Source: Paralichthys olivaceus
Taxonomy: Eukaryota; Chordata; Actinopteri; Pleuronectiformes; Paralichthyidae
Direction of reading: 5' to 3'
NCBI RefSeq assembly: GCF_024713975.1
Contig: NC_091095.1
Location: forward strand, 177,001-241,000
DNA length: 64,000 nt
Part shown: one piece after another, positions 51,101-61,948 of the stretch
Layout of the letters: every line of letters begins with the position of its first letter
Numbering within the stretch: position 1 is the first letter of the stretch
The notes under the pieces: generated by a model
Seen by the model: the letters and a program-made list of their open reading frames with translations, nothing else
Database searches by the model: none
Told to the model about the DNA's origin: nothing
Translations under genes and position numbers: made by a program

Positions 51101-51986
51101 AGCACAGACGAGTTTAGAGGACCCGGTCTGGACCTGGACCCGGTCTGGACCTGGACCCGGTCTGGACCTGGACCCGGTCTGGACTCACCCACAGTCGCGT
51201 GCAGCGTCCTGCAGCTGAACGTCCACTCATCTCTGTCACGTGTGACCGCGAGCGGCGGCAGGACGCGCTGTGACCTGAGGCTCTGCAGCCGGAAACACCT
51301 GCCGCGGTACTGATGAGTCAGCTGACCGGAAGACAATCACATCAAAACTTTATTAACACACAGATAGAGTCAGATACAACACTGACGTCACTGATTACAT
51401 ATGCTGCGTTCCCGACAACTTGGATATTCCGACCTCCAAGCGTCCCGGTGCGCGGTGAAGACGCCGCTGCTCCGTGAAACGGGGGTAGATGAAGTTTGCC
51501 CGAGTTCACAAGTTCGAACTCTGTGAGGCGTCCACTCTTTCGAGTAGGAGGTCGGAATATCCGAGTTCTCTGGAACGCAGCTCTAAAGCTCGGTCACAGT
51601 TCCGGTTGAGTTTCTCCTGCAGCTGTTAGCCTTTAGCTGCTAGCCTTTAGCTGCTGTTTGACCCTCGTGTTGTTGTTTACTGTTGTCTGTCTCTTGTTGT
51701 GTTTGTATTGTTTCTCGCTGTTGTTTAGACCCCGCCTTGAATCAATGACGTTTGATTTCATCTCCAACTCCACTATGCTATCTGAAGCTAACAACCAGCC
51801 GGTGTGTTAGCATGTACTTTTAGTTTGTATTTCAATACGTTAGCATCGGAGTTAGCACGGCAGCTAACAGGCTAAGCTAAAGAGCTAACGGTGAGGACAA
51901 GACTTTAGCATCTGGAGCGTTTACACGTGTAATTTCCTCACCAGCCGTCTGAGCGCACTGAACGAGCCTCTGGTCACTGCCGCCAT
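47334..51986 (-). CDS. dbt: Branched-chain alpha-keto acid dehydrogenase E2 (DBT)
   Basis: Mitochondrial dihydrolipoyl transacylase core of the complex that oxidises the keto acids of Leu, Ile and Val. Eleven phase-compatible minus-strand exons: 51942-51986, 51189-51321, 50253-50328, 49991-50172, 49788-49915, 49406-49649, 49021-49187, 48861-48938, 48553-48744, 47674-47745 and 47334-47501. They give 494 aa; human DBT is 482. The first exon [15 protein letters not shown] and basic exon 2 form the mitochondrial presequence. The lipoyl domain starts [12 protein letters not shown] and holds the lipoyl lysine in [11 protein letters not shown]. The E1/E3-binding domain has [13 protein letters not shown] and [19 protein letters not shown]. 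The catalytic domain has [23 protein letters not shown] and the active-site [14 protein letters not shown] near the C terminus. The stop TAA lies inside AAATAAA. misp is divergent, its probable exon 1 about 0.5 kb away. Confidence 0.97.
48101..48181. repeat. (CA)n microsatellite, about 40 units
   Basis: Pure CA tract of about 80 bp in the dbt intron between exons 47674-47745 and 48553-48744. Confidence 0.98.
50340..50602. mobile_element. Fragment related to the 26.2-kb MITE, with poly-C
   Basis: Shares GGGCTTGTGGACAC, GATGACATCACAG and AGCAGAATGGAGGC with 26770-26815. GGAAGTGGCTAAGCTAGC is the reverse complement of a block near 26700, so the copy is rearranged. A run of about 22 C ends it (50579-50601). 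In a dbt intron. Confidence 0.65.
50695..50948. repeat. 33-bp minisatellite in a dbt intron
   Basis: About eight copies of TCTCTGATTGGACATTGTCT followed by CTGGACAGTGGTG, with minor variants, in the intron between dbt exons 50253-50328 and 51189-51321. Confidence 0.97.
51120..51185. repeat. 18-bp repeat starting at the dbt exon 2 donor
   Basis: Three to four copies of GGACCCGGTCTGGACCTG. In the sense direction it begins within the donor sequence GTGAGTCCAGACC. Confidence 0.93.
51403..51581. mobile_element. 179-bp MITE with GCTGCGTTCC ends
   Basis: Ends GCTGCGTTCC and GGAACGCAGC, with longer imperfect arms (GATATTCCGACCTCC / GGAGGTCGGAATATCC). No ORF. In dbt intron 1. Confidence 0.85.
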
Positions 51987-52965
51987 CTTTCCTCTCTGCT
52001 CACGTCACAGCCACACGCCCCAGTCAGAGACCAATCAGCGCACAGACTTCTTCTTCTATTACGTCAACAGTACACATGACGCAACGCTGCCCCCGGGCGG
52101 TGAGTGGAGGAACAACTGCAACAACCTTTCAACTTTTTAAAATGTATTGACTTAAAGCAACAATTTAAAACACACAAAATAAAAACACTAAATACAACTA
52201 AAATGTATATGATTCAATGAAAATAAAATGTATTTATTGTAAGAAGACTACATCCATGCTTTTATATAATTTACATAATTCATTTACAAATTGATTAAAT
52301 TAATTCAATCATTTTGATTTGACTTCAGTGTCATGAACACATTTTCTGATCTTGATCTCAACCATAAAGAAATAAAAAAAGAAATCTATATATACACTTA
52401 TTATATAAATGATAATGACTTGTGAGCGCGCATGTCAAGTGGGCGTTGTCAATGTGGTGGGTGGGGCCTCAGATGAGATGATAGACAGTGAACTTTGTCA
52501 GTTGTTGTTCAGAAAGTTTTTTCTGCAGCGGGAAAGTGAAGGTAAGAGAATCATGTTCAATAATCAACAGTTTTAATTAGATGTGCAACTTTTAACCATG
52601 GAAAATCATTTATAATATTTGAACGTGATGAAAGTGTTTGTCTGCTCTTTTTTTATCTTTACATTAAATCTTTAATGTAAAAATAATTTTCACATTAACT
52701 CTTGGTCTTAGAAATGTTCCTGCTGCTGAGCTCACTCCAACCACCTTATCTTTTATTTGAATACTAAGAGTTCATTGGTCCCTGACATCAGAACTGTCCC
52801 ATGATCTGTGATATCATCAGCCATCCAGTAAATGTCCTTACGTAAGGAGCACTAATCTTACCTTCTCCGGTCTTACACAGTTTGTCCTGAATGTGGCGCT
52901 GTTCAGATTCGCTGTTGCATTGTCAGGGTTGATCTCTGACCTCTTGTCCATTCAACCTACGTGTA

Positions 52966-52980
52966 TGTGTGTGTGTGTGT

Positions 52981-53035
<55 letters not shown>

Positions 53036-53056
53036 TGTGTGTGTGCGTGTGTGTTT
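52966..53056. repeat. (GT)n microsatellite
   Basis: About 90 bp of GT with a few interruptions, in the probable misp intron 1. Confidence 0.96.
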
Positions 53057-53172
53057 GTTATCAGCACAACAACAGACTGACTAATCAGAGTCTAACAGCC
53101 TGAACTTAAACGACTGTGACACAAAATCCTGACATAGACGTTTTAGACATGGTCCATGTATTAAGTTAAATG

Positions 53173-53525
53173 TTAAAGGTTCAGTGTGTAGAATTTAGTG
53201 ACATCTAGAGGTGAAGTTGCATGTTGAAGCAGAATACTCCTCATCTCACCCTCCCCTTCCCAACATGAGCGAGGACCTGTGGTGAACTTCAGTTGTCATG
53301 AAAACTCAAAAGGTTTTAGTTTGTCCAGTTTGGACGAAAGTAAAAAACATGTCGGCCTCCACAGAGAGCACCCCTCCCTCTCCATGTAAATATAAAGTAT
53401 TTAAATATAAAAATCCATTCTATGGTAAAGAAAACTACAATTCATACAATTTAGATGAAAACATCACAAGGATTATTTTATATTCAATTTCTGCCAAAAA
53501 TCTCTTTTATCTAAATCTTTAAATG
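53173..53525. mobile_element. MITE copy B, related to the 40.7-kb element
   Basis: Starts TTAAAGGTTCAGTGTGTAGA and shares TTTAGTGACATCTAG, ACTCAAAAGGTTTTAGTTTG, AAAAAACATG and AAAGAAAACTACAATTCA with the reverse complement of copy A. The right end is diverged and only approximate. Confidence 0.8.
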
Positions 53526-53833
53526 TGACTCATGACAGAGGATTGAGTTCATTTAAAGGTTCAGTCATTTTAAATACAGTTGTGATAATAAAGTGAATCC
53601 AGCTGTTCAGTCATATGATTTGAGTGAACTTCCTGTGTCATCACTGATCAATCAGTTTCTGTCAGTCGGAACTTCATTCACGATCAGTGGGTCTGAATTA
53701 AAGGAGGTTTTAAAGACTGTGAATCCCATGATGCTTTGCAAAGGTCCTCAGGAATGAACTTATCATTACTGAAACAGGTAACGTGTAAAACAACGTCATC
53801 CAGAGCTCATAAGATCATATGCTTGATGCTGCT

Positions 53834-54183
53834 GTTTCCATAGAAACCAGTGACCTGTCCTCACCACCGTCTCATAAATAACAAACCCCTTTCCATGACA
53901 ACCAGTCTGTGGTCTTTACTGTTTCCATAGAAACCAAAAAATGCTCGCTGTTCTCATAGCAACCAACTCATTCTCTCTGCTATTGCCATAGTAACTAGCT
54001 CAACCTCCATTACATTGGATTCAATTTATTTTATTTGTGTAAATCACAGCAGACTTGGGGTGGGGGTGGGGGGTGCAATTTCATCTCTGTCAAACTTGTT
54101 AAGATGTAATGATGCTAATGATATATATTTTGTATTATATTATTAATTTGATTCATTGCATATCAACTTGTTTCCACAGTAAC
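53834..54183. promoter_or_regulatory. Cluster of six RFX X-box-like motifs
   Basis: GTTTCCATAGAAAC at 53834 and 53921 and GTTCTCATAGCAAC at 53950 fit the X-box consensus GTHNYYATRRNAAC exactly. CTTTCCATGACAAC at 53889, ATTGCCATAGTAAC at 53982 and GTTTCCACAGTAAC at 54170 differ at one position. All lie within 500 bp of the misp coding start. Confidence 0.5.
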
Positions 54184-54316
54184 CATCATCTCTATTGTTG
54201 TTTTAAAGAATGATCAGCATGTATTTACTCTTCAGATCTGGTCGCCATCTTTGTCCATCAGAATCATCACCCACTGTCTCAACAGCGCCTCCTGCAGCTA
54301 CCCCTTCAGTGCGACC

Positions 54317-57300
54317 ATGGATAGCACCCCAAGGAGGTGGATTCTGAAGCCTCTGTCACCCCTGCTGCAACCCTCAGACCTGCGGACCATTGCCAGCCCA
54401 ATCCGAGGTGACGCCCCTGACCTGAACAGTGCAGTCTTCAGCTCAGAAAGTAGCTCTGTCACAAGCAACCATTTGGTGGTCTGCGCTTCCCAGCAGGACG
54501 ATGGGCCCCCAGACAGAGGGAGCATCAGTGACGAGTGGCAACCCAGTGGCCCCAGCAGCCCCAGCAGTGGTTCAGGCTCTCCCAGCAGCAGTTCAGGCTC
54601 TCACTGTGGCTTCTACTCCTTTGTGGAGGATCCATCGAGTCAAGAAGCAGAGCTTAACGAAGCCTGGATGGTTTCACCACAGCGGCAGGCTCAGCTGCTC
54701 ACCTTGAGGGAGGAGAAAGGATTCAAACTACAGACCTACACCAGCAGCAGGAAGCCAGAGAGCCTATTCTCAGAGAGCATAGAGGAATCACAGTACAAAG
54801 TGGATCCAGAGAATGTCCTCAAAGTGGTGGGGGAGGAAGAGGAGAGGCAGCTCCGCAAGGAGATCATTCACAGCCAAGCACAAAAGAAGAACCCAATTTT
54901 CAAAGATCAGCTGCATGTTCTGGAGAATCTGGATCTGAACAGATCCACAAACCAACTGATAGAAGGTTTCAGTGTGAACTATAGTCCTGTCAGCACCAGA
55001 ACAGAACCTCCTAAACCAGCTGAATCTGAGACAGTCGACAAGGAGCAGATCAACTTTGGTGCTGTGCGACAACAGTTCCTGAAGATGGAGCACAACCTTA
55101 ATCCTCTGAAGTTCTCAGCAATACATCTGAACTCATCTTTTCAGCAGGATCCTGATGTGTTCTTGTCTAGACAGGTGGAGACATTTGACAGCATGGAGGT
55201 GAGTGACAGTGCAGATCAGTTTAAACCATCAGACGCAGATAAGACCTACCCAGAGAGGAAGGTCACAGGGTGCCCGATTGAGGAAAGTCTGAGCAGGAAG
55301 AGCAGTGTGTTTGATGACCTGGACTCTGGCCTGGAGGAGCTGTTGGTGGAGGTGGGTGGCGGATACACCAGTGACAAAGTCATGTTCAATGACGACACTC
55401 AGCATGAAAACATCGGCTGCAAGTCCACACCTGAGTCCGAGACTCCAATTGAAAGGGAAATCCGATTAGTTCAGGAACGCGAGGAGAACCTGAGGCGTTC
55501 TCGCGGCCTGAAGCACACTGACAGCAAGAAAGAGATCGTCGAAATCAAAACCAAACGTTTACAGTCATCGCTCACACCCATCAAAGTTAAAGAAAAGACT
55601 TGTTTGAGCTTCATCACTCCGCAAGACTTTCAGAAGGAGATCGAGACTAGTGAAGAACCTCAGCAGCAGGAAGGGATCCTGGGACAACACAACCAAGATG
55701 TTCCACAGCAGCTTGAGGAGGTAAAGTGCAAGATTGACCAACAAGACAAAAGACCTCTGTCTGTGTCTGGAGAGACAGATGTCTTCTTGTCTCCCTGCTG
55801 TCCTCATAGACACCCTGAAGAAACCGAGTTGTCCATAAGTCAAATTAATTCAGTTTTCACCTCCTTCACTGTGAGGGACTTGATTGTCCAGGGGTCAAGA
55901 CATTTGGACAAGGATCCAACTACTCCATCACACTCCTCCTCCCCAGCACTGACACCTCAGCATAAACTGGCCTGGACCATGCCTCAATCCTGGAGGGAAA
56001 ACCTGGAGTCCACTGGCCTGCAGTCCAGAGAACAAGGAGCTCCAGATTTCATAGAGAAGGAGATCCAGGAGGCCCTGAGACGGGAACAGGAGCTGAGGGA
56101 GTCCAGGAAGAAACCCAGTCATCAGCTCTTCTCTCCAACTCCTCTAGTGGAACAGGCAACCAAGATGGCCGTCAGTCAGTTCTACCCACCTGCAAATACA
56201 GGTATGTGGTTCTTATCTAGGTTGGATTACAAAACAGGAAAACTAATCTAGTTCCACAGGAGAGGAGCCTGAAGGTTCTACCCCCTGTTCTACTCTTACA
56301 GACTCTAGAACCACAAGAGAACCTTCAATCATCCAGCCTAGAGCGAACAATTGCATGGAATAGTTTCTCAGCAGGTACAGGATGTTTCTAATTTTCAAAA
56401 TAAAGCTCAGGGGAAAAAGGCTGTCAGTTGCTTGTTTTTGGTGTAAACAGTTGCTTTTGAGTAATTTGATCACTTGGGACTTGGGACTAAGTTAACATTT
56501 ATGTGCTGACCCAGAATCGTGAACACTTCTCACAACTTTATTGCTGTAGTTAATTTGTGCTGAATTCTAACTGTAGCACCTCCTGCCTGAAGATCCCTTA
56601 TACAACAAGTAGAAGGAAACCTTACACCCAAATGTCTGCAATGCATATACATATATAAAGCTACAGCCAGAAGCTGGTTCGCTTAGTTTATCATAAAGAT
56701 GTGAAACAAACAGATCACCTGCTTCTATCCACAGCAAACACAAACATTACTGAGGATTTGGTTTCTGGTCTGGTGTGTGAGATAATGAGTAACTTAACGA
56801 GGGCACGATCAAAATCCAGCAGAGGTCAGCTTCACTTTGACTGATGATTAACTGGACCAGAGCAACAACCTTCAAACAGGAAACCACAGAAAAACGAAGT
56901 AACATAACGTGAGTCCGAGGTTTCGACAAAGGATTTGATCAAAGATGAGCTGGTGAATAAATATTTAAGTGTTTGTCTTCAGTTCATTTGACTATAAACG
57001 TGATGCTTTCACCTGATGACGTTATCCAGTATGAGGATTAAAGATGAAGAGAGAGAGGGAGAGAGACAGACAGAAAGTCCTGAACGTTGTGAACATCCTG
57101 AATGTGCTGAACACATTTTCTCCATTGTTGTATTATCTTATCTCATCCTGAACATCCTGCATGTTGACATGTTCATATTTTCACATATTCTCATGGGGGA
57201 CAAGTTATCCATTAGTAAAATGTGAATGGAATTGATGCTGCTGTTACTTTGACTTTTTGCATCTGAAGGACGAAGGTCAAACGTAACCAAACCGAAAGTT

Positions 57301-58474
57301 CCACACGACAGCAGGGGTGATCACTGATGATGTCACTCATGATGTCATCTTCCTTCCTGTTGTGTTTCAGATAAACCCGTCAGTCTGTGCTCTTCCTCAG
57401 CTTGTCCCCCTGTGCGTCTGTCCTCCATCTCCTTTATCACTGCCCAGCCCTGGACCTCCTCGCCCCCTGCTCCCCGCTCCTTCACCTCCTCCCCTGTGGT
57501 GGCCCCATCAGGACCCCTTCCTCTCAGGGGCCTCACAGGTACCCTGCTGCAGAACTTTGAGGACAGACGAGTCAAGCTGAAGCTGGAGGAGAGCTCAGTG
57601 AGTTCATAACAAGGCTTTTATTTTGGAGATTCTTTATCCTGTCAGTGATATTTCAGAATAAAGCCCTGGTCTCTATAGAACTTTTTTTTTTAAATTTTTT
57701 TTAGGTATATATATTATTTTATGCCTTTAATGGACAGTTGAAGAGAGGCAGGAAACAGGGGGAGGGACATGAAGTCGATCAAAAGCTGCAGATTTTAATG
57801 TGAAATGTTTTTGTTCGGCTCAATCACTGAATTATTCTCTTGCTTTGATGACGAGGAATGAATCTTCCTGTTTTCGTGTCAGTACGCAGGAATCCAGCCG
57901 ATTGATGACGTGAACAATGAGGTACGATCACGGCACTTTTACTCTCTTTTACTGTGACGTTGTGATGTCTGTGGCGTTCTTATGTTTCCCCCCTGATTCT
58001 TGTCTGTTAAGCTAAGCTAACTGTTTCTTCCTGCTTGCTGTCTTTATGCTAAGCTACCCCATGGTCTCTAACATTAATGATAAATTAAGTTGTGTTTCCC
58101 ATGCACTCCTGTCTTTATGCTAAGCTAAGCTAGCTGTAACCTTTCTCTAAATGTTGAACTGGTCCTTTAAATTCAAACGTCTTCTTCTTCTTCTTGGAGA
58201 CACATGGCTCAGAAAATAAATAAATCAGGCTAAGGCTATACATTCAAAAATTCAAACATATTTTCTGTCTGTGTCATTATCAAAATGTGACTCCTCAACC
58301 TAATTTGTCTGTCTCTTTATCTCTGTCTCCTTGTATCTTTGACTCATTGACTCTTTGTGTCTTTATGTCTGTCCTCAGGTCGTTGAGTCGACTCGTGTCA
58401 TTCGACATAAAAACCAACGAGCTCTGCGATGGGAGGCTGGAGTCTTTACCAACCAGAAGGACCAGCAAGACTAG
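54317..58474 (+). CDS. misp: Mitotic spindle positioning protein MISP
   Basis: Actin-bundling, PLK1/CDK1-phosphorylated cortical protein that positions the spindle in mammalian cells. Four coding exons: 54317-56201, 57371-57597, 57883-57921 and 58379-58474, giving 748 aa (human 679) with phase preserved. I chose ATG 54317 (CGACCATGG context, [18 protein letters not shown]); an in-frame upstream ATG at 54251 gives a 22-residue extension with no family support. Family motifs, in order: [20 protein letters not shown], the signature [39 protein letters not shown] with LFSPTP, and the C-terminal [18 protein letters not shown] plus [17 protein letters not shown]. The Ser/Thr-Pro-rich linkers match a phosphorylated disordered protein. 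misp neighbours PALM and PLPPR3 in human 19p13.3, supporting the call. A hAT-like MITE begins 49 bp after the stop. Confidence 0.93.
56249..56345 (-). mobile_element. Short inverted L2-like LINE piece
   Basis: Reverse-complement match to the 36.3-kb fragment (AGTCTGTAAGAGTAGAACAG, CTCCTCTCCTGTGGAAC). In misp intron 2. Confidence 0.65.
56346..57370. other. misp intron without recognised gene
   Basis: AT-rich intron sequence; ORFs such as 57016-57225 show no domain. Confidence 0.65.
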
Positions 58475-58522
58475 ATCCAGGACCAGGATCTGAAGTGGGA
58501 CTTTCAAATGCTTTACAACTGG

Positions 58523-59425
58523 AGCTGTGTCTCAATTTAGGGGCCGCATCCTTTGCCGGCTGCATTCGTAGACTGATTGCATCACACAGTGCAACTAGAC
58601 TGTCCCGATTCGAAGGCTCCTCCAAAATGTGTCCGTCCCCCTGGCCCAACCTATCCCAGGAATCATAGCACGCCAGTTAACTGTTATTTAAAGAGATGAT
58701 GGCAGAAAAAAGAAACGCGCCCATGGCAGGATGATTTATTGTTAAATTTAAGTTCTCAACAGCTAAAGGTGCACATGTTAAAAAAACATATTTTCTAAAT
58801 TTTGAATCAGCCGAACAACCTTTTTCGTCCGTAGCTTTGTTGCTAGGCAATGGTTGTAACTGCGGGACAAGCTTGAGACGAAATAGAAAGAGCAGAACAT
58901 CTCACTTCGGTTCGACCCACGCAGTTTACACAGGACATAAGTGTTGACCTGGTCCTCCACAGGACGTAAGTGTGGACATGGTCCTCCACAGGACGTAAGT
59001 GTTGATCTGGTCCTCCACAGGACGTAAGTGTAGACATGGTCCTCCACAGGACGTAAGTGTAGACATGGTCCTCCACAGGACGTAAGTGTTGATCTGGTCC
59101 TCCACAGGACGTAAGTGTAGACATGGTCCTCCACAGGACGTAAGTGTGGACCTAATCCACCACAGGACGTAAGTGTAGACATGGTCCTCCACAGGACATA
59201 AGTGTGGACCTAGTCCACCACAGGACGTAAGTGTGGACCTGGTCCTCCACAGGACGTAAGTGTGGACCTAGTCCACCACAGGACGTAAGTGTGGACCTGG
59301 TCCTCCACAGGACGTAAGTGTGGACCTGGTCCACCACAGGACATAAGTGTGGACCTGGTCCTCCACAGGACGTAAGTGTGGACCTGGTCCTCCACAGGAT
59401 GCAGCTGCTGAATTGAGACACAGCT
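58523..59425. mobile_element. hAT-like MITE, perfect 15-bp terminal repeats
   Basis: AGCTGTGTCTCAATT at 58523-58537 and its exact reverse complement at 59411-59425. The sequence after the left end (AGGGGCCGCATCCTTTGCCG) resembles abundant fish non-autonomous hAT elements. No transposase ORF. Its right half is a 29-bp minisatellite. Confidence 0.8.
58930..59400. repeat. 29-bp minisatellite inside the MITE
   Basis: About sixteen copies of GGACGTAAGTGTGGACCTGG then TCCTCCACA, period 29 (59281, 59310). Most copies carry GACGTAAGT, a consensus 5' splice-site core on the plus strand. Confidence 0.97.
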
Positions 59426-59574
59426 CACAACACTCCAACAGGAGAGGCTGCTCCTGATTGGTCCTTTAAGATGATCTCCTGTCCTCATTCAATCAGCTGT
59501 CACATGATGAGACAACATGTTTTGTGTTGAAAAAATTAAAAACTGAAGGAATATAATAAAACTGAAAGAAGCTT

Positions 59575-59728
59575 TACCTGTCTGTCTGTATCTGTCTGTC
59601 TCTACCTGTCTGTCTCTACCTGTCTGTATCTGTCTGTCTCTACCTGTCTGTCTCTACCTGTCTGTATCTGTCTGTCTCTACCTGTCTGTCTCTACCTGTC
59701 TGTATCTGTCTGTCTCTACCTGTCTGTA
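59575..59728. repeat. CTGTCTGTATCTGTCTGTCT repeat
   Basis: Four blocks of CTGTCTGTCTCTACCTGT with CTGTATCTGT spacers, of the same vocabulary as the palm1 intron satellites. Confidence 0.95.
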
Positions 59729-59749
59729 ACTTCGTATGTCGGACGCCCT

Positions 59750-60070
59750 CTCCTCTGTCTCCGTCCTCTCATCTGTCTCCGCCCTCTCATCTGTCTCCGC
59801 CCTCTCATCTGTCTCTGTCCTCTCATCTGTCTCCGCCCTCTCATCTGTCTCTGTCCTCTCATCTGTCTCCGCCCTCTCCTCTGTCTCTGTCCTCTCACCT
59901 GTCTCTGTCCTCTCATCTGTCTCTGTCCTCTCACCTGTCTCCGCCCTCTCCTCTGTCCTCTCACCTGTTCCTGCCCTCTCACCTGTCTCTGTCCTCTCCT
60001 CTGTCCTCTCATCTGTCTCCGCCCTCTCATCTGTCTCTGTCCTCTCATCTGTCTCTGTCCTCTCACCTGT
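59750..60070. repeat. 18-bp minisatellite
   Basis: About 17 copies of CCTCTCATCTGTCTCYGY (period 18, e.g. 59765 and 59783). Eighteen bp keeps both strands open (S-V-S-A-L-S and M-R-G-Q-R-Q), an artefact. Ends about 45 bp before the acceptor of the terminal exon at 60118. Confidence 0.97.
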
Positions 60071-60117
60071 CAGTTAACTTCGTTCATCATTCTTTCCTCA
60101 ACGTCTGTAATCTTCAG

Positions 60118-60356
60118 TGAAAACAGAAAACAGAGACGTAGAGTCCGACCTGACGTCTGTTACCGAGCAGCTGCCGGAAGATCACGTTGGCAGATCGAGA
60201 CTCACTCAGACCGAGTGGAACTCACCGTATGTGAAGAAGCTGACTGAAATCTCCCACAATCCCCGGAAGGTCTCGCAGGTCTTTCATCTCTCAGCTCTCA
60301 TTGGTCGGTTAACCCAGATGCTCCAGGACAAACCTGTGGAGGAAGAAGACCAATAA
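60118..60356 (+). CDS. Terminal coding exon of an unrecognised gene
   Basis: After TAATCTTCAG the frame runs 79 codons to TAA. It contains VESDLTSVTEQLPEDHVG, RSRLTQTEWNSPYVKKLTEI, SHNPRKVSQVFHLSALIG and RLTQMLQDKPVEEEDQ. Codon use, an acceptor at the left and AATAAA at about 60424 look like a genuine last exon. I do not recognise the family. No upstream exon on the plus strand is visible between it and misp; the interval is a MITE and minisatellites. It could be an alternative 3' exon of misp, the end of a gene whose other exons I missed, or a decayed gene. Confidence 0.5.
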
Positions 60357-60424
60357 TAAACTGGAAGTACAACGTGAGAAATATGTTATGATTTGATTCT
60401 GTGCAAATTAAATGTGATAACAAT

Positions 60425-61948
60425 AAAAAACGTTCCGTTAAACGTTCAAACTGCATAATACATGAAAAACGTTTCTGTAGTCAGAACTGACTTGAAGCAA
60501 AGAAACAAGTAATAAAAGAAAATGTCAACAATTCATTTTGGTGGGGCTTGTTTTAGAACAATAAAGTTTCATTTGAACAACAGTATTTAAATAAACATGA
60601 TACAATATTCTGCCGAACGTTATTCTGAACACTGAATTATTTCATTTTGAAGGACTCCATGTCGAAGAAGTAGGATTTTTTTATTGTTCATCAGACGAGC
60701 ATGCAGCATCCATCCTCCGTTTATTTTTCAGAGCGGCACATTTTTCCCGTCACAACATTTACAGAAACAGGTTTTTTACATTCAGTTTCTTTTCAGTTTT
60801 CAGGAATTTAAAAAGAGATGATGAGGATATCGAGCCGTCGACGTGCAACAACACAAACACAGTAACTACACAGACACAATCATCAGCCTCAGATTTACAG
60901 ATACACACTCGTTTAGTTTCAGGTCACTGTGGGATTTTCTAATATTACATCCAAACATATGACTTTTATTCTGAAAGGTTTGACTTCGTGCTCATTTTGA
61001 ACAAATTACAACTTTAGGTGTAAACGTTTTTTCATAAACGTCAATACAAGTTATTAACTTGGTTTTATGATTTATTCACAAATGCCTATTTAAGATACTG
61101 TATATTAGTAACAAACACAGGAAACTTTAAAATCATGGAATGTATCTTTAAATTCTGAATATCATTATCTAGATAACTATTTAATCTCATGTTAATACAA
61201 ACATTCACACAGATGCGCAGCCTCGACCAATCACAGAGCAGCACCAAACAAACCAACATGCTGAGAATCACTATAGCCATCACAACGCAACACACTCATC
61301 CAGGTAATATGCAGTCAGTGTAAGATCTCATGCGACTGACACGCCACCGCCACGACATCCTGACGTCATGAAAGCGGTGGGCGGAGTCGTGATGGTCTGA
61401 ACACAGGAAACAATCACAGGGTCTTCACTGCACGTTTCAGGTTTGTGCTTCCTCATAAATACTTTCTTTGACTTCAGGTAATTAAAAAACAAGTTGCCCT
61501 GGGAACTTTCCAGCTTCCTGCTCGGAGACTGTGGTCGGTCGCCTCACCGGATTAGACGTCAGATAAATTCACAGCTCTGTCGTCAGGAAGACATTTTACT
61601 GGATCCACTTCTGACGAGACGGGTTTCACTTTGCTTATGCCAACGTTAAGTGGGGGGGTTTCATGTTAGTGAAAGTATACAAGTCGCAACAACCTCACCT
61701 TCATTCCACAACCTCACTCTCATCCCACAACCTCAACTGAACTTGTATTCTGTGTGACGTGATTGAACTAAATGTGTCATATTATAACTTTAACAGTGCC
61801 TCTGGCGGACAACACTGGACAAAAATCCGGATTGATGGACACACTTGAGCCTCCGAGCATCAGAACTGAACATGTCGGCACTGAGCAGGTTCTTCGCTGT
61901 TAGTGAGCAGTTTTAAAATAAGGCTTTAATTTTAAAAAGGGTAAGAGA
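60425..61948 (-). other. Probable plppr3 3' UTR and intergenic DNA
   Basis: AT-rich sequence without ORFs of note. AATAAA on the minus strand at about 60680-60685 is a candidate plppr3 polyadenylation signal, facing the plus-strand AATAAA at 60424. Confidence 0.5.

Larger units (their letters stand above)
51987..54235. other. dbt/misp divergent promoter region and misp intron 1
   Basis: Head-to-head interval. A probable misp non-coding exon ends near 52540 (GGGAAAGTGAAG before GTAAGAG). The acceptor before the coding exon is TACTCTTCAG at 54235. Also holds (GT)n, MITE copy B and a cluster of X-box-like motifs. Confidence 0.6.

Noticed and set aside
59716-60077. M-R-G-Q-R-Q and S-V-S-A-L-S ORFs
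   Set aside because: 18-bp minisatellite, open on both strands by length alone.
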